A stretch of 64,000 nucleotides of DNA from Echinimonas agarilytica (GTDB taxonomy: Bacteria; Pseudomonadota; Gammaproteobacteria; Enterobacterales; Neiellaceae): assembly GCF_023703465.1 (NCBI RefSeq), contig NZ_JAMQGP010000003.1, positions 496,001 through 560,000 of the forward strand. The letters run 5' to 3'. The notes under the pieces were generated by a model. That model saw nothing but the letters and a program-made list of their open reading frames with translations, was not told the DNA's origin and did not search any database. A program made the translations under genes and the position numbers. Of the stretch, positions 1-8,431 are shown piece after piece (positions within the stretch are counted from its first letter, which is position 1; each line of letters starts with the position of its first letter).

Positions 1-2439
1 TTCCGTCGGGTTTGCCGTATAGCCGGCAGGTTGGCCATTGTAGTCAACGTCTTTACCGCGCTTGGCAGTGCCGTTGCGATCCACTAAAACAAACTCAGCT
101 AGGTTGCCTGAAAGCTCTACACGTGCGATATCAGCCTGCTTTAACCATTGCGTTTTTTCGGCATCGTCCGCCGTATTTAAGTTGTTGGGTAGTGTATATA
201 AGCCATTGCCCAAACCTTGGCTTTGGCGAATCCCATCGCCGCTGTCGAATGGCCCACCTCCACGAACAGCATCGCGTAATCGGTCTGAGAATGAACCAAT
301 ACCGGTGCCATTCAGGTTGAGCTGTGTTGCCTGCACGAAGCGAGTGTCGTTTTCAACTTCTCCGTAGTTCCAGCCTTCGCCGTAGAAATAGTTATGAGGG
401 CTCACTTCATGCACAGCTTCAAGTGATTCTTTCATCGCCTCTAATGGCTGGTGGCCCATGAGGTCGAAGCGGAAGCTATCAATTTTGTATTGCTCAGCCC
501 AAATCACAAGCGTGTCGGTCATGAGCTTGGCCATCATGCGATGCTCGGTCGCTGTATTGTCGCAGCATGTTGACTGTTCCACTGAACCGGTATCAACATT
601 TAAACGGTGGTAGTAACCGGGAACGACTTTATCGAGCACAGACTTTTCGTTTATACCTGATGCATTAGTGTGGTTGTAAACAACATCCATGACCACATTG
701 AGATCTTGTTCGTGAAGGCTTTGCACCATTTCACGAAACTCCACAATGCGGGTAGTGCCTTCTGCATCACTGGCGTAGCTACCTTCTGGTGCGCCATAAT
801 GGTATGGGTCGTAGCCCCAATTAAAGCTATCGAGTCCACGAATATCATCGACAATGGTTTCTGCACATTGGGTGCTTGAATCACATGCCTCAAGCAAGCT
901 AATGAGTGTGGTGTCGCTGTCTTCAGAACACACGGATGCATTTGAGTTAAGGCCACATAGTTTGCCCACAGTGTCGCTGATATCAACTCGTTGTTCTGGA
1001 TCTTCATTAATAGTGGCGATATCAAATGCAGGCATTAAATGAAAGTGCGTAAGACCTGCATCTCGAAGTTCTTTGATGTGTTGCATGGAGGTCGAATTGG
1101 TTTCAGTAAATGCTAAATATTTACCGCGGTTTTCGGCGCTCACAGTGGCATCGAATGCACTAAAATCTCGAATATGACTTTCATAAATCACAATATCTTG
1201 AGGCGCGGTGAGTGGAACAGAGTGATTATCCCAGCCAGCGGGCTTAAGATTTGTATGCTCTAAATCGACAACCTGTGAGTAAACAGAATTCATCGATAAG
1301 CTTAATGAATATGGGTCGGTTGTGATGAGTGTTTCCATCTTACCCGTGGTTGGGTGATAAACACTGACTTCATATTGATAATAGCTAAATTCAGGTACGT
1401 CTGTGTCTGCGCTCCAAATCCCTGTGTCAGGATCTTCTGTGAGTGCGAATGGTGAACCGCTAAGCGCATTTTTGTCGGCATCAAATGCTAAAACGTTTAC
1501 TTGAGTTGCGGTCGGAGCCCACACCGAAAATACCGTGCTCGCTGCTGAAATCATTGAGCCGAGTTCAGCTTCGTCTGCGTCATTGTCTCCGGATGTGTAG
1601 AGTGCATCCAGCGCCAATGGTATTTGCACTTTTGTGGCGGCTAACAGCTTGTTTTCATCGTTCATCGCAACGACTATTAACTGAGTTTTTAGCGCTGCTT
1701 TGAGTTCTTCGTTTGTTGCATTGTGGGTCAATGCAGCAATGTCTTTTAAATGATTTGGGGCGTTGTCCTCTGCCGTGGCTGAACTGAGTTCAATGCTGTT
1801 GTAGGTGCCGACGACTTCACCGCCTTCGAGTGCAATGTCGCCTGCTGATGAAGCTAGTAACATAATTTGAGTGGCTGTCTCAGGAGCATTCCAACGAAGC
1901 GTATTGGCATCGGTCATGTGCGCAGAAGCACCAGCAATAGCAACTGGAGGGGTCTCTATAGGACTGTAATGAATGTCGCTGAAACCTTGAAATGTGAATA
2001 CGTGTCCGTCGGCTTGAGCGAGATCAAGAATACCATTTTCTGAGCCAGTACCAGTCTCATTTCCTTTGTGAATAATGAAGTGAGCGCAGCTTGCATCTGG
2101 GTTGATGTCGAGTACCCAGTAAGCACCGTACGTTTGGTTGACATCTTGAATGGGGAAAGGGTCGTCCCAGTTGTTCCAATTTGAATCTGCACGGTCGATC
2201 ATAGCTTGGCTATACCCGTCGGGGCAGTCATCACCATTCCAGATGTGTAGTCCCCATCCGTCATAGTCTGGGGTTTCGGTGTTTTGATTGAAGTAGACTG
2301 CAACTTGGTTTTCACCAACTGTCACAAGGTCATCACCGCTCGAAGGATTGTTATTACTACTGCCACCGCAGCCGGATAGAGTGAGTGTTGCAAGTATTGA
2401 GGCGCAAACAAGCGCTCCCTGAGTGGGTCTCATTTTCAT
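1..2439 (-). CDS. pulA: Pullulanase-type GH13 lipoprotein (partial, C-terminus outside window)
   Basis: This gene hydrolyses alpha-1,6 branch points of pullulan or starch at the cell surface. The reading frame is open from the ATG at 2439 to the left edge, 813 codons without a stop. The N-terminus is a lipoprotein signal ending in the lipobox LSGC near residue 25. A CBM41-like starch-binding segment follows (residues about 45-125, motif [10 protein letters not shown]). The GH13 catalytic part carries the pullulanase hallmark NWGYDP near residue 539, region I DVVYNHT near 584, region [10 protein letters not shown] near 652 and region [11 protein letters not shown] near 682. These are the motifs of the PulA type. 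It stands alone here and is divergent from pyrC. No secretion genes are visible. The C-terminal domain lies outside the window. Confidence 0.93.
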   Translation of the reverse strand, partial: MKMRPTQGALVCASILATLTLSGCGGSSNNNPSSGDDLVTVGENQVAVYFNQNTETPDYDGWGLHIWNGDDCPDGYSQAMIDRADSNWNNWDDPFPIQDVNQTYGAYWVLDINPDASCAHFIIHKGNETGTGSENGILDLAQADGHVFTFQGFSDIHYSPIETPPVAIAGASAHMTDANTLRWNAPETATQIMLLASSAGDIALEGGEVVGTYNSIELSSATAEDNAPNHLKDIAALTHNATNEELKAALKTQLIVVAMNDENKLLAATKVQIPLALDALYTSGDNDADEAELGSMISAASTVFSVWAPTATQVNVLAFDADKNALSGSPFALTEDPDTGIWSADTDVPEFSYYQYEVSVYHPTTGKMETLITTDPYSLSLSMNSVYSQVVDLEHTNLKPAGWDNHSVPLTAPQDIVIYESHIRDFSAFDATVSAENRGKYLAFTETNSTSMQHIKELRDAGLTHFHLMPAFDIATINEDPEQRVDISDTVGKLCGLNSNASVCSEDSDTTLISLLEACDSSTQCAETIVDDIRGLDSFNWGYDPYHYGAPEGSYASDAEGTTRIVEFREMVQSLHEQDLNVVMDVVYNHTNASGINEKSVLDKVVPGYYHRLNVDTGSVEQSTCCDNTATEHRMMAKLMTDTLVIWAEQYKIDSFRFDLMGHQPLEAMKESLEAVHEVSPHNYFYGEGWNYGEVENDTRFVQATQLNLNGTGIGSFSDRLRDAVRGGGPFDSGDGIRQSQGLGNGLYTLPNNLNTADDAEKTQWLKQADIARVELSGNLAEFVLVDRNGTAKRGKDVDYNGQPAGYTANPTE

Positions 2440-2918
2440 GTTACCTAGCCTTTTTTAAAATAATTTAAATGAGGAGTTGATCAAACTCCCGTGCTTAGCC
2501 TTTGCGGTCGCTTCTGTGGCAACTCGCTAATTTTGTGGGAACCAGACTAGGTGTTGCATCGGTATATAAATGTGATCTGGATTCAGTCTCATACAGGCTG
2601 AAGCTAGGCGTGCAACCGGTTTCCAATAAATCATGAGTGTTCGATCACACTTTAAATCTTTGTGATTATTTGTTTTTAAATCGAATTTATTTGTTAAATG
2701 CAGTGGCTGATCTCGTCGAGATTTTGAACCTCGGAGCAGTGAGATTGAAGATTTTCTGTCGGGATCGATGTAAACTATTGACTCGTCTTGATTCAATCGA
2801 GTGTACACAGCGTCATAGGCGTTATGATGAGCGATGTGCCGAATGAATCGCAAACGATTTATAGACAATTCAATATTAGAGCATTGCGCTCAGCTCTTCA
2901 TATATAGGAACAATTATT
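2440..2918. other. Divergent intergenic region between pullulanase and pyrC
   Basis: This 479-base gap should hold the promoters of both flanking genes. It is AT-rich, and the reading frames inside it have no family resemblance and no convincing ribosome binding site. The clearest structure is a 17-base inverted repeat at 2473-2489, described separately. I see no tRNA or terminator. Confidence 0.5.
2473..2489. promoter_or_regulatory. Operator-like inverted repeat upstream of the pullulanase gene
   Basis: Two perfect six-base arms, GGAGTT and AACTCC, flank the five-base centre GATCA. The site lies 34 bases upstream of the pullulanase start codon, where a repressor or activator could act. It does not match a MalT box that I recognise. 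Its role is inferred from symmetry and position only. Confidence 0.35.
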
Positions 2919-3953
2919 GTGGCTCAAACATTGACGATCACTCGCCCCGACGACTGGCATATTCATTTCCGTGACGGAGCGATGATGGCAACGGCGGTTC
3001 CAGCAACTGCAAATGTATTTGGACGCGCAATTGTGATGCCAAATTTACAGCCCCCCGTGGTTGATGCAGAACAAGCGGTGGCTTACTACGATCGGTTAAA
3101 AGGCTGTTTAGCTGACAACAGTCAGTTCGAGCCACTCATGACGCTTTACCTAACGGACCAAACCACACCAGAGATGATTAAGGCTGCAGCGGCGTCAGGC
3201 GTGGTTAAGGCATGTAAGCTGTATCCTGCCAATGCCACCACAAATTCAGCTCATGGTGTAACCGATGTTGCGGGCCTCAACGACACGTTTGCAGAAATGG
3301 AAAAGCAGGGCATTTTGTTGTTGGTTCATGGTGAAGTCACCGATCATGACATTGATGTTTTTGACCGTGAAAAAGAATTTATTGAACGGCATATGGTTCA
3401 TGTAGTGAAGGCAAATCCAAATCTTAAAATCGTGTTTGAGCACATTACCACCGCCGATGCCGTGGAGTTTGTACTCGAAAGCTCAGTTAATGTTGCTGCA
3501 ACTATTACACCTCAACATTTAATGTATAACCGCAATGATTTGCTGGTGGGCGGTGTTAAACCTCACAATTATTGTTTGCCTGTACTAAAGCGAAATACAC
3601 ATCAGAAAGCATTACAAAAAGCCGTCGCTTCAGGCTCTTCAAAGTTCTTCTTGGGTACCGATTCAGCTCCTCATTTGAAAAGTGCGAAAGAAAGTAGTTG
3701 TGGCTGCGCGGGTTGTTACAGCGCACCTGCTGCACTAGAACTCTATGCACATATCTTCGATCAACTTGGCTGCTTGGATAAGTTAGAGGGCTTCGCAAGC
3801 CACTACGGTGCAGATTTTTATGGTTTGCCGCGTAACACCGACACGGTGACTTTGGTGAACGAAGCATGGCCAATGCCAGAGCAAGTGACGGTAGGGGATG
3901 AGCCTTTAGTTCCATTTTTTGCGGGCCAAATCATTAATTGGAAAGTTCAATAG
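2919..3953 (+). CDS. pyrC: Dihydroorotase (PyrC)
   Basis: This enzyme interconverts carbamoyl-aspartate and dihydroorotate, the third step of pyrimidine synthesis, in the cytoplasm. The 344-residue length fits the class II PyrC of Enterobacteria. Zinc ligands are visible: H14 and H16 in HIHFRD, the lysine expected to be carboxylated (K100 in KACKLYP), H137, H175 and D248 in GTDSAPH. The start is GTG at 2919, preceded by TATAGGAA at 2904-2910, and the reading frame begins in register with known PyrC proteins. It heads a plus-strand series with the NTF2-like and DUF4862-like genes, but the 99-base gap after it makes co-transcription uncertain. Pyrimidine control cannot be judged from the leader. 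Confidence 0.97.
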   Translation: MAQTLTITRPDDWHIHFRDGAMMATAVPATANVFGRAIVMPNLQPPVVDAEQAVAYYDRLKGCLADNSQFEPLMTLYLTDQTTPEMIKAAAASGVVKACKLYPANATTNSAHGVTDVAGLNDTFAEMEKQGILLLVHGEVTDHDIDVFDREKEFIERHMVHVVKANPNLKIVFEHITTADAVEFVLESSVNVAATITPQHLMYNRNDLLVGGVKPHNYCLPVLKRNTHQKALQKAVASGSSKFFLGTDSAPHLKSAKESSCGCAGCYSAPAALELYAHIFDQLGCLDKLEGFASHYGADFYGLPRNTDTVTLVNEAWPMPEQVTVGDEPLVPFFAGQIINWKVQ

Positions 3954-4052
3954 CGTTAGAGTTGAGTGCCAATCGTGTGCTTAACTAAGTGTGCGGTTGG
4001 CGTATGAGTATTGAGTGCTCTGCGTTTGTTGAGATGCAAAGGAATGGTGCCT

Positions 4053-4460
4053 ATGGCCAGCATGGACTCAATTAACAATAAGCAACTCGTTCGCTCGTTT
4101 CTAAAGGTTTTTTTCAAGGATAGTGAACAACTTCGAATGCTTTGCGTGCCATCGGTTAAGCTTCATTTTCGAGGCGGTCTTCTCGCAGATGGGATTGAAG
4201 AGCTCGTTAAATTTGGGCAACAGCAGAATAAGTGCTTTCCCGACATAGAATTCAACGTTCAGCATGTGATTGCTGAACGGGATGCCGCAGCAGTGCGGCT
4301 TACTCAGTCTGGACATCATCGTCATTTATGGAATGGCATATCAGCTCAAGGTTATGCATTTGAAGTTGATGAGATGGTGTTCTTCGAAATCAAAGATCAT
4401 CGTATTGTTCAAATATGGCCCATGCTTGATCTTGAACTCAAACGTGCCCAACTCACGTAA
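4053..4460 (+). CDS. SnoaL/NTF2-like domain protein
   Basis: A small cone-fold protein of 135 residues. The sequence has the pattern of the SnoaL-like family: an N-terminal helix, a loop with FRGG, a central DIEFNVQHVIAERDAAAVRL strand pair and a C-terminal VDEMVFFEIKDHRIVQIWPM strand pair. Members bind small hydrophobic ligands or act as isomerases and cyclases; the substrate here is unknown. I chose ATG 4053 because AAAGGA at 4038-4043 lies nine bases upstream; an ATG at 4044 is too close to that site, and a longer frame from 4011 has no ribosome binding site. It lies 50 bases before the DUF4862-like gene, so the two may be co-expressed. Confidence 0.75.
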   Translation: MASMDSINNKQLVRSFLKVFFKDSEQLRMLCVPSVKLHFRGGLLADGIEELVKFGQQQNKCFPDIEFNVQHVIAERDAAAVRLTQSGHHRHLWNGISAQGYAFEVDEMVFFEIKDHRIVQIWPMLDLELKRAQLT

Positions 4461-4510
4461 CTCACACATTAAAAACCGAGACAGGTTTCAATAGACAAAG
4501 GAATACATCA

Positions 4511-5470
4511 ATGAGCTATTTTGTGGGCGCTTATGCTTCGTCGCCTAATGTATCCGGTTGGGATGCATCGCTTGAAACAGATTATTACAACGCACTTAAA
4601 CAATTACCAAACGTGAGAGGGTTAGAGCATCCGTTTGTGGGGACGCTGCACCCCCACGATCCCGATTGGTTTTTGGCCAATGTCGATCCGACATGGGATT
4701 TCGTCTTTACTTGCGTACCTGGCATCATGGGCGCAATGGGTCAAAATCCAAACTTTGGTATTGCATCGAACAACGTAGAAGGGCGTCAACAAGCGCTCGA
4801 ATTTATGCGAAAAGCATGTGCTGCTATTGGTCAATTAACCGCTCATCTCGGACGCCAAGCCGTCACGGCAATTGAGATTCAAACAAGTCCAAATCAAGGT
4901 AAATGTGAGGCGTCAGTTGCTTCTTTAGAGGCAAGTTTACGTGAAATGCTGAGTTGGGAATGGCATGGTGCTCAGATCGTGATTGAACATTGCGATACTT
5001 ATGTTGATGGGCAAACTCCAGCCAAAGGGTTTCTAACCATCGAGCAAGAGATTGAAGCAATTCAAAATGTCAACAGCGCTGTCGGTTCCAATATTGGTCT
5101 GGTTGTGAATTGGGGGCGCTCGGTTATTGAAACGCGCTCAGTTGAAGGTGCTGTAAACCATATCAATACTGCAAAAGAAGCTGGAATGCTTACTGGGCTG
5201 ATGTTCTCGGGCGTTTCTGACCAAGACACAGAATATGGGGCTTGGCAAGATACACATATGCCTGCTGAAAAAGGCCAAGATTCTCAGGTTGGTGCTGCAG
5301 GTTCGCTCATGACTGAGTCTGAAATTGCTCGCTGTCTTTCGGCTGCAAATGCAGGTGAGCTGCCCATTGTTGGAGTGAAAATTGGTATTCGCCCTCATTC
5401 AACAGCGATGCAAGAGCGTGTTGATTACAATCAGGCCGTACTAAACATGCTTGCTAAGCATTCGAGCTAG
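4511..5470 (+). CDS. DUF4862-like protein
   Basis: A cytoplasmic protein of 319 residues without a signal peptide. The sequence resembles the uncharacterised DUF4862 family, which appears to be a TIM-barrel-like group: it starts MSYFVGAYASSP, and conserved-looking strand ends such as TAIEIQTSP, IVIEHCDTY, GLVVNWGRS and GLMFSGVSD recur at barrel-like intervals. The acidic and histidine residues at these ends (E and H in IEHCD) could form an active site, but no reaction is established. An AGGA about eight bases before the ATG supports the start. It follows the NTF2-like gene closely. Nothing nearby reveals the substrate. Confidence 0.65.
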   Translation: MSYFVGAYASSPNVSGWDASLETDYYNALKQLPNVRGLEHPFVGTLHPHDPDWFLANVDPTWDFVFTCVPGIMGAMGQNPNFGIASNNVEGRQQALEFMRKACAAIGQLTAHLGRQAVTAIEIQTSPNQGKCEASVASLEASLREMLSWEWHGAQIVIEHCDTYVDGQTPAKGFLTIEQEIEAIQNVNSAVGSNIGLVVNWGRSVIETRSVEGAVNHINTAKEAGMLTGLMFSGVSDQDTEYGAWQDTHMPAEKGQDSQVGAAGSLMTESEIARCLSAANAGELPIVGVKIGIRPHSTAMQERVDYNQAVLNMLAKHSS

Positions 5471-5927
5471 TATTCGCAAAATCTTAGGTTTCAGCATTCA
5501 TACTTGTTTGAGTGTGAGTGCTGAGCCAATTGCATCGGATTTTACCTGTTTCTGATGGTAATCTGAGATTGTAGTCAGAACATCAACTTTGCGTCATGTC
5601 TCATTCTGCTTCTAATTAGAATGCTGAAGCTCACACTTTTATCTTTATGAAATTCTGACCACAACTCCCTCGCATTTAACGCTTCTTGTTTAAATAAATT
5701 GATATTTATCGCTTCACGTCAACGCTAGTGCCGCTTTTGCTTTTTCTGACCAATGTTCATCCCGTTAAAAGTTATTCTTAGCAGTTATATTTTCCATTTT
5801 TTTAGCTGTAATGAGTGCGTTGTTGTTTGTTGAAAATTTGTTTTTAGTAGCAGGGCACTCATGACTGTGAGAGCTCAAATGTATACGCAAGCACACTATA
5901 TAAAATAAAGATAAGCGAGATTAAATC
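5471..5927. other. AT-rich intergenic region before the GH49-like gene
   Basis: This 457-base stretch has no reading frame that looks real, no tRNA and no clear terminator. A weak inverted repeat CATTCT/AGAATG occurs around 5602-5625. The last 100 bases must carry the promoter of the secreted beta-helix gene. I see nothing else in it. Confidence 0.4.
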
Positions 5928-6908
5928 GTGATAAAGAAGAAACTGATTTTGGCCGGATTAGCGGCTGCTAGTATTGTGACAACCGCACCTGCTTTGGCTG
6001 CTGGAACCCTGACAATCTCAAACCAAACCGGAATTATTACCATTAATGATAATAACGACTGGGACGAGATTGTGATCCCCCAAAATAAAACGCTAAAGGC
6101 GCGAATTCATATCTTGTCTGGGCGTACAAAAGATGTCGTGATTCGCGGCTTGAACAGAACAACGTCTGTGATTGCTCCCAATGGTCTCTTGGGGGCTTCC
6201 AAGCCTGACGAGAAAGGAACAGCTGGCAAAAAGCTCAGCAATATCTATTCGAATTGTAATTGCACGGTTTCAATCTCTAAACTTACGAGTCGAAACCCAC
6301 AGAAATTCCATATTCTGGGTGATACCGACAAGTCAGTGATGCTCGTTGATAACGTTAATTTACATACACGAATAGCTTCAGGCGGTGATGTACATGACCA
6401 TCATACTACCGATGGTTTCGGTGGTGGTGTCGGCTCTGTGATCAAGAATACAGAAATTGACACCTTTGATGACAGTATCAAAGTGTACAGAACTCTTATG
6501 ACAGCAGATAAAGTGACGATTTATCACAATCAGTTTGGCAGCCCATATCAGTTTGGGTGGGGCGGTTTTAATGACGCAAAACTCATTTTAAAAGGCACCA
6601 ATACTGTGATTGATAATTACAACACCTCGGGTGGTGATTATCGACATGGCGTTTTTGGTTGGGTGAAAACCAATGAATCGGGCTATGTGAGAAAAGTTGA
6701 TTTCCGCGGGCAATTCAAGCATCAAGTTGCATCGGGCAAGAGCCGATCGCCACTGTACAGTATTGGCCAATTAAACAACACCACTTCAGTGGTGAATGGC
6801 GCGACTGTGTCTTTGTTTGGTTCGAATTGTTTAGCCTCTACCGGCTCAAATACCGATATCAGGAATGGCAGTCAAGTGTCCATTCGAAATGGTGCTTATT
6901 GCAAATAA
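5928..6908 (+). CDS. Secreted beta-helix protein with GH49-like catalytic Asp pattern
   Basis: A 326-residue exported protein with a clear signal peptide (residues 1-25, cleavage after ALAA). The mature part is rich in short strand-turn repeats (VVIRGL, KVTIYHNQ, AKLILKGTNTVIDN), as in right-handed parallel beta-helices. Residues 159-211 resemble the active-site stretch of GH49 dextranase/isopullulanase: TDG (D162), FDDSIKVY (D181, D182) and YQFGWGG. The spacing of 19 residues between the first and second Asp equals that of the GH49 catalytic Asps as I remember them. The protein is far shorter than usual GH49 enzymes of about 600 residues and lacks their N-terminal domain. Four cysteines could form two disulfides. 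The start is GTG with a weak ribosome binding site. An alpha-glucan substrate is inferred, not shown. Confidence 0.6.
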   Translation: MIKKKLILAGLAAASIVTTAPALAAGTLTISNQTGIITINDNNDWDEIVIPQNKTLKARIHILSGRTKDVVIRGLNRTTSVIAPNGLLGASKPDEKGTAGKKLSNIYSNCNCTVSISKLTSRNPQKFHILGDTDKSVMLVDNVNLHTRIASGGDVHDHHTTDGFGGGVGSVIKNTEIDTFDDSIKVYRTLMTADKVTIYHNQFGSPYQFGWGGFNDAKLILKGTNTVIDNYNTSGGDYRHGVFGWVKTNESGYVRKVDFRGQFKHQVASGKSRSPLYSIGQLNNTTSVVNGATVSLFGSNCLASTGSNTDIRNGSQVSIRNGAYCK

Positions 6909-6977
6909 TTCAATGAACGGTGGGGGCCAAGGTGTCCCTGCCAAATAGGCTCTATCCAATTCATTAAGAGGTCATGA

Positions 6978-7856
6978 ATGTTTACGATAAGTCGGCGTGT
7001 TACCTTGTTCTTTGTGATAGCCGCCCTTGCAACTATTGCCGTTGGTATGGGCTGCTCTAGTCATCATGTCGACGGGCAAGTAGCGTTGTTCGAAGATGGC
7101 AATAATCCGATTGCACAAACCAATCCGCCTGAGATTATTTCTCCAGAGATTGTCGAAGAAAAGCCGCTGGCTGCAAGTATCAACATGCCTAAGCCTTTGT
7201 TGGAATTCAGCCGAAGTGAGTTGTTAGAGTCGCTTAATCAAGATTCCGATTTATTAGTGCAATGGTTGGAAGAGCGGACGTCAATGACAGCGCTAGAATC
7301 GCGTTTATTGCTGGATGTCATTTACCAAATGGACGGTGAATCGCGTCAACAATATGCGGAACTGATGTTATATCATCATGACTCTAACTATCGCTCAACT
7401 GGCTACCAAATAATGGCGTCCTTGAACGGTGATATGAGTGATCCGAGCCAACTCAATATTCAACAAGTGATCGATGCGAGTTACACCGAATATACCGCCG
7501 ATAACTTAGTGACGGTACTGACTCTATTGCATGATGAAACTTTGAATGAAGCGGTGCAACAATCTTCCAAAGAACGTGCAACCCGCTTGTTAGCCCATGA
7601 AAACATCAGCGTGCAAGCCGAAGCTTTGCGGTTATTATTGAAATATGAACCTGAAAATACTCAGCTTCAACAGCAATTGTCGCACCATTTAACATCAGGT
7701 AACGCGGAATTGACTGCGTCAGCATTTTTAACGCTCTATCGTATTCAGCATCCAAATCCTGCCATTGTGCAGGCGTTAAATCTGTTGAGCGAGCAAGTAG
7801 AGGCGAATGAAGAAATTTCTCAACAAGCAAAGGCTTTGCTTCAGCGCTGGAATTGA
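6978..7856 (+). CDS. Helical-repeat lipoprotein of unknown function
   Basis: I do not recognise a named family. The 292-residue product starts with a hydrophobic signal and a cysteine in VGMGC at residue 26, typical of a lipoprotein. After a proline-rich linker (residues 45-75) the rest is helical, with HEAT-like pairs of amphipathic helices such as NISVQAEALRLLLKYEP and NAELTASAFLTLYRIQ. Such solenoids usually bind other proteins. It follows the GH49-like gene by 69 bases on the same strand and precedes a membrane regulator, so it may be a surface or periplasmic partner of either. That link is inference from position. Confidence 0.7.
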   Translation: MFTISRRVTLFFVIAALATIAVGMGCSSHHVDGQVALFEDGNNPIAQTNPPEIISPEIVEEKPLAASINMPKPLLEFSRSELLESLNQDSDLLVQWLEERTSMTALESRLLLDVIYQMDGESRQQYAELMLYHHDSNYRSTGYQIMASLNGDMSDPSQLNIQQVIDASYTEYTADNLVTVLTLLHDETLNEAVQQSSKERATRLLAHENISVQAEALRLLLKYEPENTQLQQQLSHHLTSGNAELTASAFLTLYRIQHPNPAIVQALNLLSEQVEANEEISQQAKALLQRWN

Positions 7857-7875
7857 TGGGAGGTGCTTTATTCCT

Positions 7876-7907
7876 AGTGGGTGAGGTGAAGCCCACTTCA
7901 TATTTTT
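7876..7907 (+). terminator. Probable terminator after the helical-repeat lipoprotein gene
   Basis: AGTGGG at 7876-7881 pairs with the CCCACT part of 7891-7897, followed by a T-rich stretch at 7901-7907. The stem is short, so termination strength is uncertain. Confidence 0.5.
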
Positions 7908-7942
7908 AGTTTCAGACTGAAAATTTTTCACACGACTTCCGC

Positions 7943-8004
7943 TCATGTTCTTGAGGGGAAACATCATAGCTATACAAAAATTTACACTCACATCATGTTC
8001 TTGA
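7943..8004. repeat. Pair of 12-base direct repeats, start-to-start distance 50 bases
   Basis: The sequence TCATGTTCTTGA occurs at 7943-7954 and again at 7993-8004. The spacing of 50 bases is close to five helical turns, which would place two bound proteins on about the same face. They lie some 430-490 bases upstream of the ToxR-type regulator gene. A binding role is inferred. Confidence 0.45.
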
Positions 8005-8431
8005 TGCATCCCTTATGAAATAATTTTTCATGTGAAATCCATTTATTTTGACGGCTTTCATAGTGTTTTCTTAGGTGTGTAGATTGTCGAACGCAATTCT
8101 CATATTTTGATACTTAATTTCTTTTTAACAAAATTAACATCTATGATCATCTGAGAATGAAATGCTCGGTGAAAGTTCTCGGAGTTTGCTTTCTTATTAG
8201 CTTACGCCCCTGAAATATTTCTAGTTTTTAATGCTTTTAGCGGCATTTTGAAATTCTCCTTAATTCGTAGGTGATGTACTTAAATATTGATGTATCAACA
8301 ATCAAACCACTTTACTAGCGTTGAAAATATTTTGATAAGGAAATCAGGTTATTAGCTCTCTCGGAGAGTGGAGATATTGCTCAGCATAAAGAGAAGCGCC
8401 GTTCATTAAGCGCCATAAATGGATACAAGTA

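Larger units (their letters stand above)
7857..8431. other. Regulatory-looking gap before the ToxR-type regulator gene
   Basis: This 575-base gap holds no convincing gene. It begins with a terminator-like hairpin (7876-7907). An inverted repeat TTTCAG-A-CTGAAA follows at 7910-7922, then two identical 12-base direct repeats at 7943-7954 and 7993-8004. A further symmetric element, TTTCA-TG-TGAAA, lies at 8026-8037. The density of symmetric elements suggests a long control region or an unrecognised small RNA. Confidence 0.45.

Noticed and set aside
651-1025. A 124-codon minus-strand frame and two plus-strand frames inside the pullulanase gene
   Set aside because: They overlap the pullulanase frame, which shows family motifs throughout, and their products have no recognisable family.
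2527-2868. A 113-codon minus-strand frame in the pullulanase-pyrC gap
   Set aside because: No ribosome binding site, unusual composition and no family resemblance; the gap is better explained as a divergent promoter region.
3971-4004. Hairpin GCCAATCG/CGGTTGGC after pyrC
   Set aside because: It has a long loop, one G-T pair and no T tract, so I do not call it a terminator.
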